A stretch of DNA of 64,000 nucleotides from an uncultured Flavobacteriaceae bacterium (GTDB taxonomy: Bacteria > Bacteroidota > Bacteroidia > Flavobacteriales > Flavobacteriaceae). The stretch's first letter is position 1; each line of letters opens with the position of its first letter. Positions 53,411 to 61,539 of the stretch are shown here, piece by piece. A program made the translations under genes and the position numbers. Under the pieces are notes generated by a model. It had not been told where the DNA came from and did not search any database. It was given only the letters and a program-made list of their open reading frames with translations. The stretch is taken from NCBI GenBank assembly GCA_947494825.1, contig CANLWN010000001.1, positions 62,001-126,000 on the forward strand. The letters are read 5' to 3'.

Positions 53411-55497
53411 GCGGTCTTCTGGTATTTTTTTTCTGCTTTGGGTAAGGTGAAGTAAAAACAGGAGCCCTTTCTTAAGGTGCTTTCCACCCAGATGCGCCCG
53501 TTGTTATTTTCTACCATGTCCTTACAGAGCGATAGGCCCAGTCCCGTTCCTTTTTCGTCATTGGTACCATAAGTGGTGTGGTTGGTGTTTTTTTGGAACA
53601 GCTTTTCCTGGGTGATTTTGTCCATGCCCACGCCGGTATCGCGGATGGAAACCTGCCAAAGATCATTTTTCTCCAGGGCCTCTATGGTCACCATACCGTT
53701 TTCCGGGGTAAATTTCAATGCGTTGCTGATGAGGTTCCGGATAACGATATCGATTTGGTTGACATCGGACCAGGTCAGGGTATTTTCCGAGAGCTTACTG
53801 ATCAGTTTTATCGATTTGTTTTCCGCAATTTCGGAAAGTAGGTTGATATTATCGAGGACGATGGCCTCAAGGGCCACGACCGAAGGTTTGGTGATGGCGC
53901 CGTTCATTTGTGTTTGCCCCCAGGATAATAGATTGTTCAGGGTAAAGGAAATATGGTCCACATCGGTGCGCAGTTTCGGAATAAATTGAAGAAATTCCTC
54001 TTTCTTCACCTCTCCGTCCCTAAACAATTGCAAGAGCCCCTGCAATGCCCCGATGGGCCCCCTAAGGTCATGCCCGATGATGGAAAACAAAAGCGTTTTG
54101 GTCTCGTTGGTCTCCTTTAGCTCTTCCTCCCGCTTTTCAAGCGTATCGGTTTGGGCCTGTAGCTCCACGTTGAGTTTTTTCTGTATTTTTTCGCCCCGCC
54201 TCACCAGGATGGTAATGATCAGAAAGATAATCAGGATGACCACGGCGGCGTAGACGTAATTTTTTTGTTTGGCCAGGGCCTTCTCGTTTTCCAAGATCAG
54301 GGCTTCCTGCTGCTTGTCATGCTTCAGCTTGGTCTTGAGCATGGTAAGGCTTTTTTGGTTTTCGTTCCGCGATAGGGTGTCCGATAGTTTTTGATATAAC
54401 TCATGATAGGACAGCGCTGTGGCATAGTCGCTCTTGTTCTTATGGATCCGGTACAGCGTTTTGGCGCACTTTTGGGTGCCCTCCATAGATTGTATCCTTT
54501 GGGAAATGGTGAAGGCCTCCAGCGCATGACGTTGGGAGACCGTATCTTTTTTGAGGCCCAGATAGGCTTCGGCCATACCGTTGAGCAGGTCTATTTTTCC
54601 CCGATCGTCCTGGAGTTTCTTGTGCAACAGCTCCCCTTGGTTGTACCAGTAGAGCGCCCACTTATACTTGCCCTCTTTTAGATAGGTCTTGCCTTTGATC
54701 TCATAGGCATAGGCCAACCAGTCCATAATCCTATGTTTTTCAAAAATACCGATGCTTTGGTTAACGTTGAACATGGCATAGTCCAGTTTCCCCATATCGG
54801 CATAAATGGAGGCGACGTTGCTCATGGATTCGGCCATGCTAATCTTATTGCCCAGTTCGGCGTTCAATTTTTTTACCTTGCTGTAAAAATCCAATGCCTG
54901 GTCGTAGTCTTTTTGGGAGGCGTACAGGTTGGCTATGTTCTCGTTCATTATGGAGAGCATGAGCTTATCTTCGTGTTTTGCCGCCAGATCTATGCCTTCC
55001 AAATAGCCGTTCAGCGCTTCGGCATAATCACCCTTATAGGAATATTCCCCGGCCAGGTTGTTCCGTATGCGGAGAATCAGTGTAGGGTGATCTATTTCCT
55101 GGGCAATGGCCAAAGCTTCCTTATAATTGGTAATGGCCTGGTTGTTGTCCCCTTTGTCCGAAAAATAACTGCCCATATTCAACAGGGCCCTGCTCTCTCC
55201 AAGTTGGTAACCTGCAGACCTACTGTGTTTCAACGCTTTTTTGGCCAATAAATAGAGGCTGTCCGTTTTATAGAAACGCAGTTGGCTGCCCAATTTGTTC
55301 AACAGGTCTATATAGACGGTATCCCTGGGGTGGAAATCACTCTTGGTGGTAAGGGTATGCAATTCCTGCATTAGGCTGTCCCGGACATTCTGTTGGGCAT
55401 GTCCCATATGGAGTCCAGCGCAAAGGAGCAACACGAAGAGAAGGTGCCTTTTTAAATAGCGTGGAAGGGCCAGTACATAGGGCATTATTTGGGACAT
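53407..55497 (-). CDS. TPR-containing hybrid-type sensor histidine kinase
   Basis: The 696 residues comprise a signal/first membrane region, about seven tetratricopeptide repeats (for example SRALLNMGSYFSDKGDNNQA, MLSIMNENIANLYASQKDYD) in the periplasmic/extracytoplasmic part, and one transmembrane helix (YVYAAVVILIIFLIITILV near 420). A cytoplasmic histidine kinase follows, with H box FSIIGHDLRGPIGALQGLL near 478 and N/G boxes (NLISNALKFTP, DTGVGMD, GTGLGLSLCKD). It senses a signal via TPRs. Its response regulator is not adjacent. Typical of Bacteroidota. Confidence 0.92.
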   Translation of the reverse strand: MSQIMPYVLALPRYLKRHLLFVLLLCAGLHMGHAQQNVRDSLMQELHTLTTKSDFHPRDTVYIDLLNKLGSQLRFYKTDSLYLLAKKALKHSRSAGYQLGESRALLNMGSYFSDKGDNNQAITNYKEALAIAQEIDHPTLILRIRNNLAGEYSYKGDYAEALNGYLEGIDLAAKHEDKLMLSIMNENIANLYASQKDYDQALDFYSKVKKLNAELGNKISMAESMSNVASIYADMGKLDYAMFNVNQSIGIFEKHRIMDWLAYAYEIKGKTYLKEGKYKWALYWYNQGELLHKKLQDDRGKIDLLNGMAEAYLGLKKDTVSQRHALEAFTISQRIQSMEGTQKCAKTLYRIHKNKSDYATALSYHELYQKLSDTLSRNENQKSLTMLKTKLKHDKQQEALILENEKALAKQKNYVYAAVVILIIFLIITILVRRGEKIQKKLNVELQAQTDTLEKREEELKETNETKTLLFSIIGHDLRGPIGALQGLLQLFRDGEVKKEEFLQFIPKLRTDVDHISFTLNNLLSWGQTQMNGAITKPSVVALEAIVLDNINLLSEIAENKSIKLISKLSENTLTWSDVNQIDIVIRNLISNALKFTPENGMVTIEALEKNDLWQVSIRDTGVGMDKITQEKLFQKNTNHTTYGTNDEKGTGLGLSLCKDMVENNNGRIWVESTLRKGSCFYFTLPKAEKKYQKTA

Positions 55498-55708
55498 GGA
55501 TACAAACTGAATTTCAGAAGATAAAAATAGGTTGTAAGCGGCCCATGCTCTAATTTATGTTGTGAAATGCCATTTTTTGTGTGTTTTATCGCATAAATCG
55601 AGCATTTCATCGATGTTTTCCTACAAATAGTGATGTGGAAGAGTCGTTACGGTCTTTTGGAAAGGCCTTATCCGATTGCCAAGATCTCATAAAATAAGGC
55701 TCATTTTA

Positions 55709-55741
55709 TTTTGAAAGATCATGTAAAAAAATTTACCTTTG
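55709..55741 (+). promoter_or_regulatory. Promoter of tRNA-His
   Basis: TTTTG (-33, 55709-55713) and TACCTTTG (-7, 55734-55741) are spaced 20 nt, a near-ideal Bacteroidota promoter, 15 nt before the tRNA. Confidence 0.8.
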
Positions 55742-55755
55742 CGTCCGCTTAACAT

Positions 55756-55830
55756 GGTGGTTGTAGCTCAGTCGGTTAGAGCGCTGGATTGTGGTTCCAG
55801 AGGTCGCCGGTTCGAACCCGGTCTTCCACC
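55756..55830 (+). tRNA. tRNA-His (anticodon GTG)
   Basis: Cloverleaf with D-arm AGCTCAGTCGGTTAGAGC, anticodon stem-loop CTGGATTGTGGTTCCAG (anticodon GTG) and T-arm GCCGG-TTCGAAC-CCGGT. A G at -1 (55756) faces C73, the tRNA-His identity pair. Acceptor GTGGTTG against CTTCCAC leaves two U-U mismatches. No encoded CCA. Confidence 0.9.
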
Positions 55831-55846
55831 CTAAGAAAGCTGATTT

Positions 55847-55879
55847 AAGGTCCTGTCGTTCCCGATGGGACCTTTTTTA
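55847..55879 (+). terminator. Terminator of tRNA-His
   Basis: Stem AAGGTCC/GGACCTT with a loop of about 13 nt, then a T-run, 17 nt after the tRNA. Confidence 0.85.
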
Positions 55880-56072
55880 TTGTGGATCTAGTGGCAGGGC
55901 AACCCGGCCTGCCCACTGGAGCTTGGTGTAGGCGGGGACAAAAAACGCCAAAGCACATATTACCACTTGTTACCGTATACGCCCACTTATTACTTTAGAT
56001 TGGACTTTCTGCTGTTAAAATGTTTAGTTGTCACATCACTTAGGTTCAATTTAAAAGGAAAGGAGGGTAGTG

Positions 56073-56213
56073 ATGTTGGAGGGTATCGATTTCAGTATGG
56101 AACTTATCGCAAAAAGGCTGTGGATTTTGGCAGCCGGTTTGTTTTTTTTCCTTTGTGTTTTGGGGTATGTGGTTTTTTTGACGGTACGGAAAACACATAA
56201 AGAAGAAGAGTAG
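56073..56213 (+). CDS. 46-aa single-helix membrane protein (candidate)
   Basis: ATG at 56073, preceded by an unusually purine-rich GGAAAGGAGGG ribosome-binding sequence. The peptide has one hydrophobic helix (LWILAAGLFFFLCVLGYVVF) and a charged tail (VRKTHKEEE). An in-frame ATG at 56097 could also start it. The topology resembles small cytochrome-oxidase-type subunits, but no partner is nearby. An overlapping frame, 55967-56200, is rejected. Confidence 0.5.
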   Translation: MLEGIDFSMELIAKRLWILAAGLFFFLCVLGYVVFLTVRKTHKEEE

Positions 56214-56259
56214 GAGATTTTGGCTTTTGCACCATTTTCAAAATCCCATGACCGGAGCG

Positions 56260-57024
56260 TCAGTTTTTACCAAAATAACTCAGGTCTTCTCTATACAACC
56301 AGGTCTCAATTTTTTCCTCATTTACCGCCTGTTTGAGCAATTCACGAACTTTTTTTATAGAACTTTCCGGCATTAGTTTTGAGAGCTCAATTAAGGTCTT
56401 AAATGAGCTTTCCGAGTCATAATAGGACCAACTATCCCTCGGTACCATTAACATATAGTCGCAGGAATCCCCAATAACTTTTCTGTAAACGCTGAAGTTG
56501 ATAGACGGACTGTTATTTATCACTAATCCAATGGCCTGTTCAAACTCCTCATTCATTCCGTAGGAAAGACGCACATAATGAACATCGATCATATTGGAAG
56601 GACTATTCGTTTCAAGTGTGAAAGAATTACTTAGGGGTCTTACCAGTTCATACAATTCGCGATTAACAGGAATCGCATAAGGTGCAACATGGATTGTAAA
56701 GTTTTTTCGATCCCCGGCAGGATTTACTCTTAGATCCATTGCTTTATGGGTAATTCCAAACGCGCCATCCACAAAGAGGCCCAATCGTTCACCAAAAATT
56801 ACCGTCCACCCGTACCAAGTAATGGGATCTCCATTTTTTTCATGCCATTCAAGATGTTTTTTATATCCGTTTTCAAATTCGGAGTTTTTGCCTTCCTTAG
56901 GGAAATATGCAAAGAGATATGCCGCATCTCCGGAATTTTTGGTTTGCGAATATGTCATTGGATTTGCCATTAGCAATCCAAAAAATAAATTCAATAAAAA
57001 CGATGTTAAGTTTTTTGATATCAT
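56260..57024 (-). CDS. Secreted protein of unknown function (254 aa)
   Basis: Signal peptide (FLLNLFFGLLMANPMTYSQ), then a soluble part with WHEKNGDPITWYGWTVIFGE and RLGLFVDGAFGITHKAMDL. No known domain. A second secreted gene of unknown function follows upstream (57184-58122). Both are on the minus strand next to the Rhs array, so they may be accessory genes of the same island. Confidence 0.6.
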   Translation of the reverse strand: MISKNLTSFLLNLFFGLLMANPMTYSQTKNSGDAAYLFAYFPKEGKNSEFENGYKKHLEWHEKNGDPITWYGWTVIFGERLGLFVDGAFGITHKAMDLRVNPAGDRKNFTIHVAPYAIPVNRELYELVRPLSNSFTLETNSPSNMIDVHYVRLSYGMNEEFEQAIGLVINNSPSINFSVYRKVIGDSCDYMLMVPRDSWSYYDSESSFKTLIELSKLMPESSIKKVRELLKQAVNEEKIETWLYREDLSYFGKN

Positions 57025-57059
57025 TTTGATGATGAATTAATTGTCTTTAGGCTGATTTT

Positions 57060-57180
57060 ACAGCAATTATCTCGCTGGTGCCACGCCTTGGCGTGTCGTC
57101 TTCCAAAGATACGGCACCCCGCTGGCGCGGAAATGTTTTCCGTGCCATCCAGTGCTAGCGGCAGCTGGGAAATTATAGTT
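57060..57180. repeat. Degenerate palindromic repeat segment
   Basis: Contains short palindromes (CCACGCCTTGGCGTG, GCTGGCGCGGAAA) and AGTGCTAGCGGCAGCTGG. This resembles repeats near 61320-61345, 61450-61510 and 63700-63850, which separate the Rhs cassettes. Confidence 0.45.
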
Positions 57181-57183
57181 TTC

Positions 57184-58122
57184 TTATCTCTTTTGCTTTC
57201 TCATTAGGTGGGACGAGTTTCTTTCTATAAATTCCTTAGGCCGCAGCTCCTCCGATCCCAGTGAAAAATAAATGTTGTTTTCATCTAGTACTTCTATAAT
57301 TCCTAACAAACGTGCAACCTCATGTGTATTTAGGTCAGTAATAATGATATCAATTTCCATGGGATTGGTTTTTGAGTTTATCTCATATTCTGTATTAGCC
57401 ATTTCTCCATCCTTCTCAAATTCTCTTCCTCCGATTTCTTGACCATTTAGGGTAAAGGTTATATATCCGTCCTCGTCAAACCGTATGTAATTTAGATTGT
57501 TGGGATCGTCTCCTCTCCATTCACCTGTGATAAAATCCCTCACCTCCTGCTCCGAGACTTCCTTATTACCGAAAAGCCGCTTTTCTTCCTTGCCCTGTTC
57601 CAATTCCCTAACAGAGGGCATTCTGTTTTCAGGAATTTTTATGGATGTTTTAAAATCTGGAAACATATTCCTGAATATTTGCGTTCTGTACTGCCCGGTA
57701 TCAACAAAGTACCATTTTCCACCTTTGTCATCTGAAAACCCAAGTAAATAACTCATTTGGGAAATCTCTTTTTTATCGTTCGAAATTGTAAGAATTTTCG
57801 GCACAAGAGCATGATATCCAACATCCTGTTTCTCAACTATTATCGAGTCCTGTATTTCTATACTTTTAAGATACCAACCGTTAACTGCGAGGTCATCATG
57901 CAGTTTTCTGATAGATTCAATGACCTTTTCCTCATTACCCACATAATCAATTGCATTGGGATGCAAATACTCCAGAATGGTATCATAATTATTGTTTACC
58001 GTTGCTAGAACATTCTGCTCTGCCTGATATCTTACGGCATCTACTAGTATGTCCTGTTGCCCAATGACAATTGAACAGCATAAGTAGGTCATTAAGGTAA
58101 ATAGGACATCTAGGTTTTTCAT
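57184..58122 (-). CDS. Secreted protein of unknown function (312 aa)
   Basis: Signal peptide (FTLMTYLCCSIVIGQ), then an NTF2-like-looking N-terminal half (ILEYLHPNAIDYVGNEEKVI; KWYFVDTGQYRTQIF). A C-terminal lipocalin-like part follows (FITGEWRGDDPNNLNYIRFD, GYITFTLNGQEIG). NTF2-plus-lipocalin-like layouts occur in bacteroidete secreted proteins; function unknown. Linked in orientation with the Rhs array. Confidence 0.6.
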   Translation of the reverse strand: MKNLDVLFTLMTYLCCSIVIGQQDILVDAVRYQAEQNVLATVNNNYDTILEYLHPNAIDYVGNEEKVIESIRKLHDDLAVNGWYLKSIEIQDSIIVEKQDVGYHALVPKILTISNDKKEISQMSYLLGFSDDKGGKWYFVDTGQYRTQIFRNMFPDFKTSIKIPENRMPSVRELEQGKEEKRLFGNKEVSEQEVRDFITGEWRGDDPNNLNYIRFDEDGYITFTLNGQEIGGREFEKDGEMANTEYEINSKTNPMEIDIIITDLNTHEVARLLGIIEVLDENNIYFSLGSEELRPKEFIERNSSHLMRKQKR

Positions 58123-58207
58123 CCCATATCATTTATACATTAATTGAAATGATAATCTCAAAACTATCAACTCTTTGTTTCCTTTTTCTAACTTCAAATT
58201 AAAATCT

Positions 58208-58450
58208 TCACAATCGGGAAAGAACGGTTACAAATTTGTCAAGTTCAAGTTCTAAAGGCTTATCTTCTGAAAATACATCGTCATATATTATTACTTTGCT
58301 CTCTTCAAAAAGAAATTCTAAAGAGTATCTATTGAATATCAACTCCTCTCTAAACTTGTTTTCGATTTTACCTTGCTTTATGCTTTTTAAGATCAAATCT
58401 TTTATGTAATCGTTAACTTCTTCTTTCAGAAATTTTTCAAAAGTAATCAT
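58208..58450 (-). CDS. Putative immunity protein for the Rhs tip toxin
   Basis: An 80-residue acidic cytoplasmic protein (FEKFLKEEVNDYIKDL, KVIIYDDVFSEDKPLELELD) starting 21 nt after the toxin stop on the same strand. Small size, acidity and placement immediately after a polymorphic toxin indicate an immunity protein. No known family recognised. Confidence 0.65.
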   Translation of the reverse strand: MITFEKFLKEEVNDYIKDLILKSIKQGKIENKFREELIFNRYSLEFLFEESKVIIYDDVFSEDKPLELELDKFVTVLSRL

Positions 58451-58471
58451 ACTTCAAGAATGTTTTAATTG

Positions 58472-59767
58472 TTAAAACGGAAACGCCGTTCGCACCCATC
58501 CATCTTTAATGAAGACGCGTAATGAAGTTGCCGGTTTCCCATCTAACCCTGTTCCAATCGCTCTTCCAAAATTGTATTCAAACCCACCTTTGATAGGTGT
58601 GCCATATTTAACCGCTTGATCAACATATCTTTTTATCATTAAAGCAGATGTTCCTTGGGAAAACTTACTAACGGTAACAAATCCAGACTTAAATGAATGC
58701 CTATAAATAATATGTTCAATAGCTGTCATTCGTCCCCCATGCCTGTATTTAAAAGCTTTGCCCCAAAAAGCGTTTACATTACGTCCTAATAATTTAGTGC
58801 CTATTTTACCTGCAAACCTTCCCTCACCTCCACCAGGAACGAAGAAAATACCTGACATGACCAAATCCCCACCCACGGTATGGTCGGTTCCTAGAAAATG
58901 ATTCATCCGAGCATAATGTTTCTCGAGACTTTCCTCTTCATCTGATACAGCTACACCTAATCTGGCCATTGGTGAAGTTCCTGGAAAATCAAAACTTTCT
59001 TGGACTTCGTTTATGTTTTTTGCTGATTGCTTAAATCCACCCGTGATGAGTTTCAAATTCTTAGCGTGTTCCTCGGTAGCTTGTGAATTGGACCCAATAT
59101 TTTGTCCCAATCCGTTTATGGAATTGATAAGCCACGCTATGAAACTACCTCCATCTCCACCGCAGCAGCTTGTTTCTCCGGACCCTATTCTTGCAGCTCC
59201 TTGTGCGAAGTATTGTTCATATACCTTACCCACCCTCAAGCTATTGGGCGTTATGGTCCCTGAATAGGAATCCCCACCTCCATTAAGAAATCCGCCACCG
59301 TTATACTTCGTAATCAATGCTCCTCCAGAATTGTAAGCAGCACTTGAAGCAAGCCTCCCATCTGGATCCATGAAATAGATGGGGCTGTTGTAGGAATAGG
59401 TATAGGGGCTATACCTTCTCATTACTTCCGCCAACGGATCCAAGTTCATCCACCTACCCAAGGCAGGATCGTAGTTCCTTGCGGTAATATCTACCCAGCC
59501 GAGTCCCAGTTCATCTTGCCCTTCCTTACCGGTAAAGCCATATTTATGATTCCTGCCGTTTAGTACCGCATTATATCCCTTTTGCTTTAACCCAAAAGGA
59601 TAATAATTGTTCTCCTCCCGGATCTCGGAAGTGGCAATACTGCCATTGCCATTGGCATCGGAATAGCTCAAGCGTATGTTGCCCAGATGGTCCTTGTATT
59701 GGTAGATATAGTCCCAATTACTGCCGTCCGGTTCTACATAGCCCTCAGGATGGTTAAAAAATATCAA
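58472..59767 (-). CDS. Rhs core fragment with C-terminal toxin tip (BECR-like RNase candidate)
   Basis: The 431 residues begin inside the Rhs core: NHPEGYVEPDG, YQYKDHLGNIRLSYSDANGN, REENNYYPFGLKQKGYN, then the conserved boundary LGRWMNLDPLAEVMRRYSPY at about 105. After it, variable sequence leads to a tip from about 340: IEHIIYRHSFKSGF, SKFSQGTSALMIKRYVDQAV, FEYNFGRAIGTGLDG and LRVFIKDGWVRTAFP. That final pattern resembles BECR-fold RNase toxins by eye only. The reading frame continues upstream (LYDATGVKQKKIVSGG) to a TAA near 59863, so it is a displaced tip without the Rhs cage N-terminus. The start is nominal. Confidence 0.8.
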   Translation of the reverse strand: MIFFNHPEGYVEPDGSNWDYIYQYKDHLGNIRLSYSDANGNGSIATSEIREENNYYPFGLKQKGYNAVLNGRNHKYGFTGKEGQDELGLGWVDITARNYDPALGRWMNLDPLAEVMRRYSPYTYSYNSPIYFMDPDGRLASSAAYNSGGALITKYNGGGFLNGGGDSYSGTITPNSLRVGKVYEQYFAQGAARIGSGETSCCGGDGGSFIAWLINSINGLGQNIGSNSQATEEHAKNLKLITGGFKQSAKNINEVQESFDFPGTSPMARLGVAVSDEEESLEKHYARMNHFLGTDHTVGGDLVMSGIFFVPGGGEGRFAGKIGTKLLGRNVNAFWGKAFKYRHGGRMTAIEHIIYRHSFKSGFVTVSKFSQGTSALMIKRYVDQAVKYGTPIKGGFEYNFGRAIGTGLDGKPATSLRVFIKDGWVRTAFPF

Positions 59768-59864
59768 AGAACTGTTTTCGTATACGTAATTCCCCGCATA
59801 CTCGGTGGTTGCACCACCGCCACTAACGATTTTCTTCTGTTTTACGCCCGTAGCGTCGTAAAGT

Positions 59865-60069
59865 TAGGGTTTATTCCTTTTTGCCTGTCCAAAAAGGAAT
59901 ACAAAAAGGACACCTTCTCCCCAGGCATTTTTGCATGCGCCCGCCCCTTCGGCCAGGCTGGCAAAACCGGTTCGGAAACTTCGCCATCACGCCAGGACGT
60001 GACGGTACCGTCCGAAGCTTTCCTCTCCTATGCTTGGGAGAAGGAAAGCCATATTCAACTATGATATAC
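59865..60069. other. Non-coding junction upstream of the first Rhs tip
   Basis: The Rhs core homology ends abruptly at about 59865. Short complementary tracts (TGTCCAAAAAGGAATAC facing its reverse) and GACGTGACGGTAC-like palindromes lie before the hairpin repeat. No gene recognised; plus-strand frames here look like chance. Confidence 0.4.
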
Positions 60070-60128
60070 AAAAAACCACAACCCCTACTTGGGAGATTGT
60101 GGCTTTCATTACAGTTTTGCTTACTTGG
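60070..60128 (-). repeat. Terminator-like hairpin repeat, copy 1
   Basis: Minus strand: CCACAATCTCCCAAG then TAGGGGTTGTGG and T6 (hairpin 60076-60102). The preceding AGTAAGCAAAACTG is shared with copy 3. It lies 79 bp or more after the immunity stop at 60208 and would end the transcript of the orphan-tip cassette. Confidence 0.75.
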
Positions 60129-60207
60129 TATAGCACTCGTCAGAGGCGGGTGCTAGCAAGAGGCCAGAGTAAAATCATTGTTTTAATAGTTTTCAGAATT
60201 CCATAAA

Positions 60208-60714
60208 CTAGTCTTCGTCATGATTGAGTAATTCAAAATTTTCCATCAAAATCCTATTGGTTTTTGGAAGCGGAACACCTTTTACCGGATTTTCTAATAT
60301 TTTGGCTATATCCCTAAATGTTTCACGAGGATCATAAAGTGCATTAAGAGAAAAAAGTAGCTGTTCACATATATCATCATCATGGCTGAACAATTTTAAA
60401 AGTCCAATAATGCCTTGATAAATATCTAAACCATAACACTTACCTAAACACCAAGCAACCGTTACGGGATGAACACCTGTATTCATGATGTGATAAAATA
60501 AAAAGTGCGCTATTGAATTTACATCATTATCAGATAATTTCAGCTCAAATAATTCATCATCATTTCCTAACAAGGATAAGTAAGATAAGTCATTGTATCT
60601 ATTTTGAGTATGTCTCTCAACTAACAAGCCTAAGTTAGTCAATGCAGCCATTATGACTTTATCGTCCTCATTAAACTGAGCATTACTTATTAATGTTTGA
60701 ATTTTAGTGTTCAT
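60208..60714 (-). CDS. Putative immunity protein of the orphan tip cassette
   Basis: A 168-residue, probably all-helical protein (DDKVIMAALTNLGLLVERH, LLKLFSHDDDICEQLLFSLN). It starts 5 nt after the orphan toxin stop and is followed by hairpin copy 1. Immunity is inferred from position. No family recognised. Confidence 0.6.
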   Translation of the reverse strand: MNTKIQTLISNAQFNEDDKVIMAALTNLGLLVERHTQNRYNDLSYLSLLGNDDELFELKLSDNDVNSIAHFLFYHIMNTGVHPVTVAWCLGKCYGLDIYQGIIGLLKLFSHDDDICEQLLFSLNALYDPRETFRDIAKILENPVKGVPLPKTNRILMENFELLNHDED

Positions 60715-60719
60715 TTGGT

Positions 60720-61421
60720 CTACTGCCTTAAGCTGTGGCCTAATATACTTTCTGCATCAAATCTATAAACTTTTCCTTTATATATGAATGGTTCTTGCAA
60801 AGTTGTTCTTGTTCCAGAAATCACCCCAAGAGGGCGCACATTCTCAATTTTTATCATTAATCTTGCTCTTGCTCTACTTGCTGCAGGACTTAACAATATC
60901 TTTTTATATTGTTCCATTCCAATCTTTAGCGTTAGCGCAAGAGCACCTCTAGCTTGTTTAACTGTTACACCTGTTTCTGCAGTATTTGTGGCAGTAGCAG
61001 AAGCCAAATTATTAGTTCCCTGTTGGAATTGAATTCTCATTTTTGCAGTTTCATCCCTAGAAAGTCCCTTGACATTGTCAGGATTTAGTGCTTTTTCCAA
61101 ACCTTCAGGGAACAAATGTTCTTCCGAGTCTGCCGTATCAACTAACATTGCCCACAATAAAACAGCTATCGCAACATTTCCTCCGGGACCAACTTTTGGT
61201 ACAGTTGGACTTGGAATAGGTTTTAGAACTGGGCTGACAGGCGGGCCGATTGGCGATGGTCCAATAAAACCTAAATCAGGATCAGAACTGGAGCTAGAAC
61301 TTGATGAGTTAGAACCCCTTGCTGCCGCGAGCGTCCACGCTCGTGGCCTTCCAAAATATAAGTCAATCTTTTCCTGCAACAGAAAAACCACAACCCCCAC
61401 TTGGGAGACTGTGGCTTTCAT
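60720..61421 (-). CDS. Orphan toxin-tip fragment without Rhs core
   Basis: A 233-codon frame whose first ~45 codons read through the hairpin repeat and a palindrome (MKATVSQVGVVVFLLQ, AWTLAAARGS), so the nominal ATG at 61421 is probably not genuine. From about residue 37 it has a Ser-rich linker, a Pro-rich stretch (GPSPIGPPVSPVLKPIPSP), a hydrophobic helix (NVAIAVLLWAMLVDTA) and a basic C-terminal domain (SPAASRARARLMIKIENVRP, EPFIYKGKVYRFDAESILG). The linker is what follows the Rhs core in intact tips. I read it as a displaced toxin tip, possibly unexpressed. Confidence 0.55.
   Translation of the reverse strand: MKATVSQVGVVVFLLQEKIDLYFGRPRAWTLAAARGSNSSSSSSSSDPDLGFIGPSPIGPPVSPVLKPIPSPTVPKVGPGGNVAIAVLLWAMLVDTADSEEHLFPEGLEKALNPDNVKGLSRDETAKMRIQFQQGTNNLASATATNTAETGVTVKQARGALALTLKIGMEQYKKILLSPAASRARARLMIKIENVRPLGVISGTRTTLQEPFIYKGKVYRFDAESILGHSLRQ
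61319..61346. repeat. Palindromic repeat at the tip/junction boundary
   Basis: GCCGCGAGCGTCCACGCTCG, with core GAGCGT-CC-ACGCTC, related to GCCGCCAGCGTCCACGCTGG at 63709-63728 and to CTAGCGTGGACGCTGGCGG at 63830-63848. Confidence 0.55.
61381..61421 (-). repeat. Terminator-like hairpin repeat, copy 2
   Basis: Minus strand: CCACAGTCTCCCAAG, GTGGGGGTTGTGG and TTTTTCT (hairpin 61388-61414). It follows the 61540-61914 putative immunity gene and would end the Hint cassette transcript. The orphan-tip frame begins inside it. Confidence 0.75.
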
Positions 61422-61449
61422 TTACGTTTGTTCGCTCCTGCTGGAACCA

Positions 61450-61510
61450 CTAGCGTGGACGTCTGCCCGCCTGCCTCACCGGCAGGCAGGCCTTTGGAGG
61501 GCTGGCGGTA
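61450..61510. repeat. Palindrome cluster between cassettes
   Basis: CTAGCGTGGACG, GCCTGCCTCACCGGCAGGCAGGC-type palindrome and GGCTGGCGGTAGCAGG. Related elements flank every cassette junction in the array. Confidence 0.5.
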
Positions 61511-61539
61511 GCAGGGGGAGCTTTGTAAAGTTCAACAAA

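Noticed and set aside
55967-56200. 77-codon plus-strand ORF
   Set aside because: Overlaps the 46-aa frame with a good ribosome-binding site; its sequence is Phe/Cys-rich noise.
59881-60156. 91-codon plus-strand ORF antisense to the array
   Set aside because: Antisense to the junction and hairpin repeat; Pro/Arg-rich noise.
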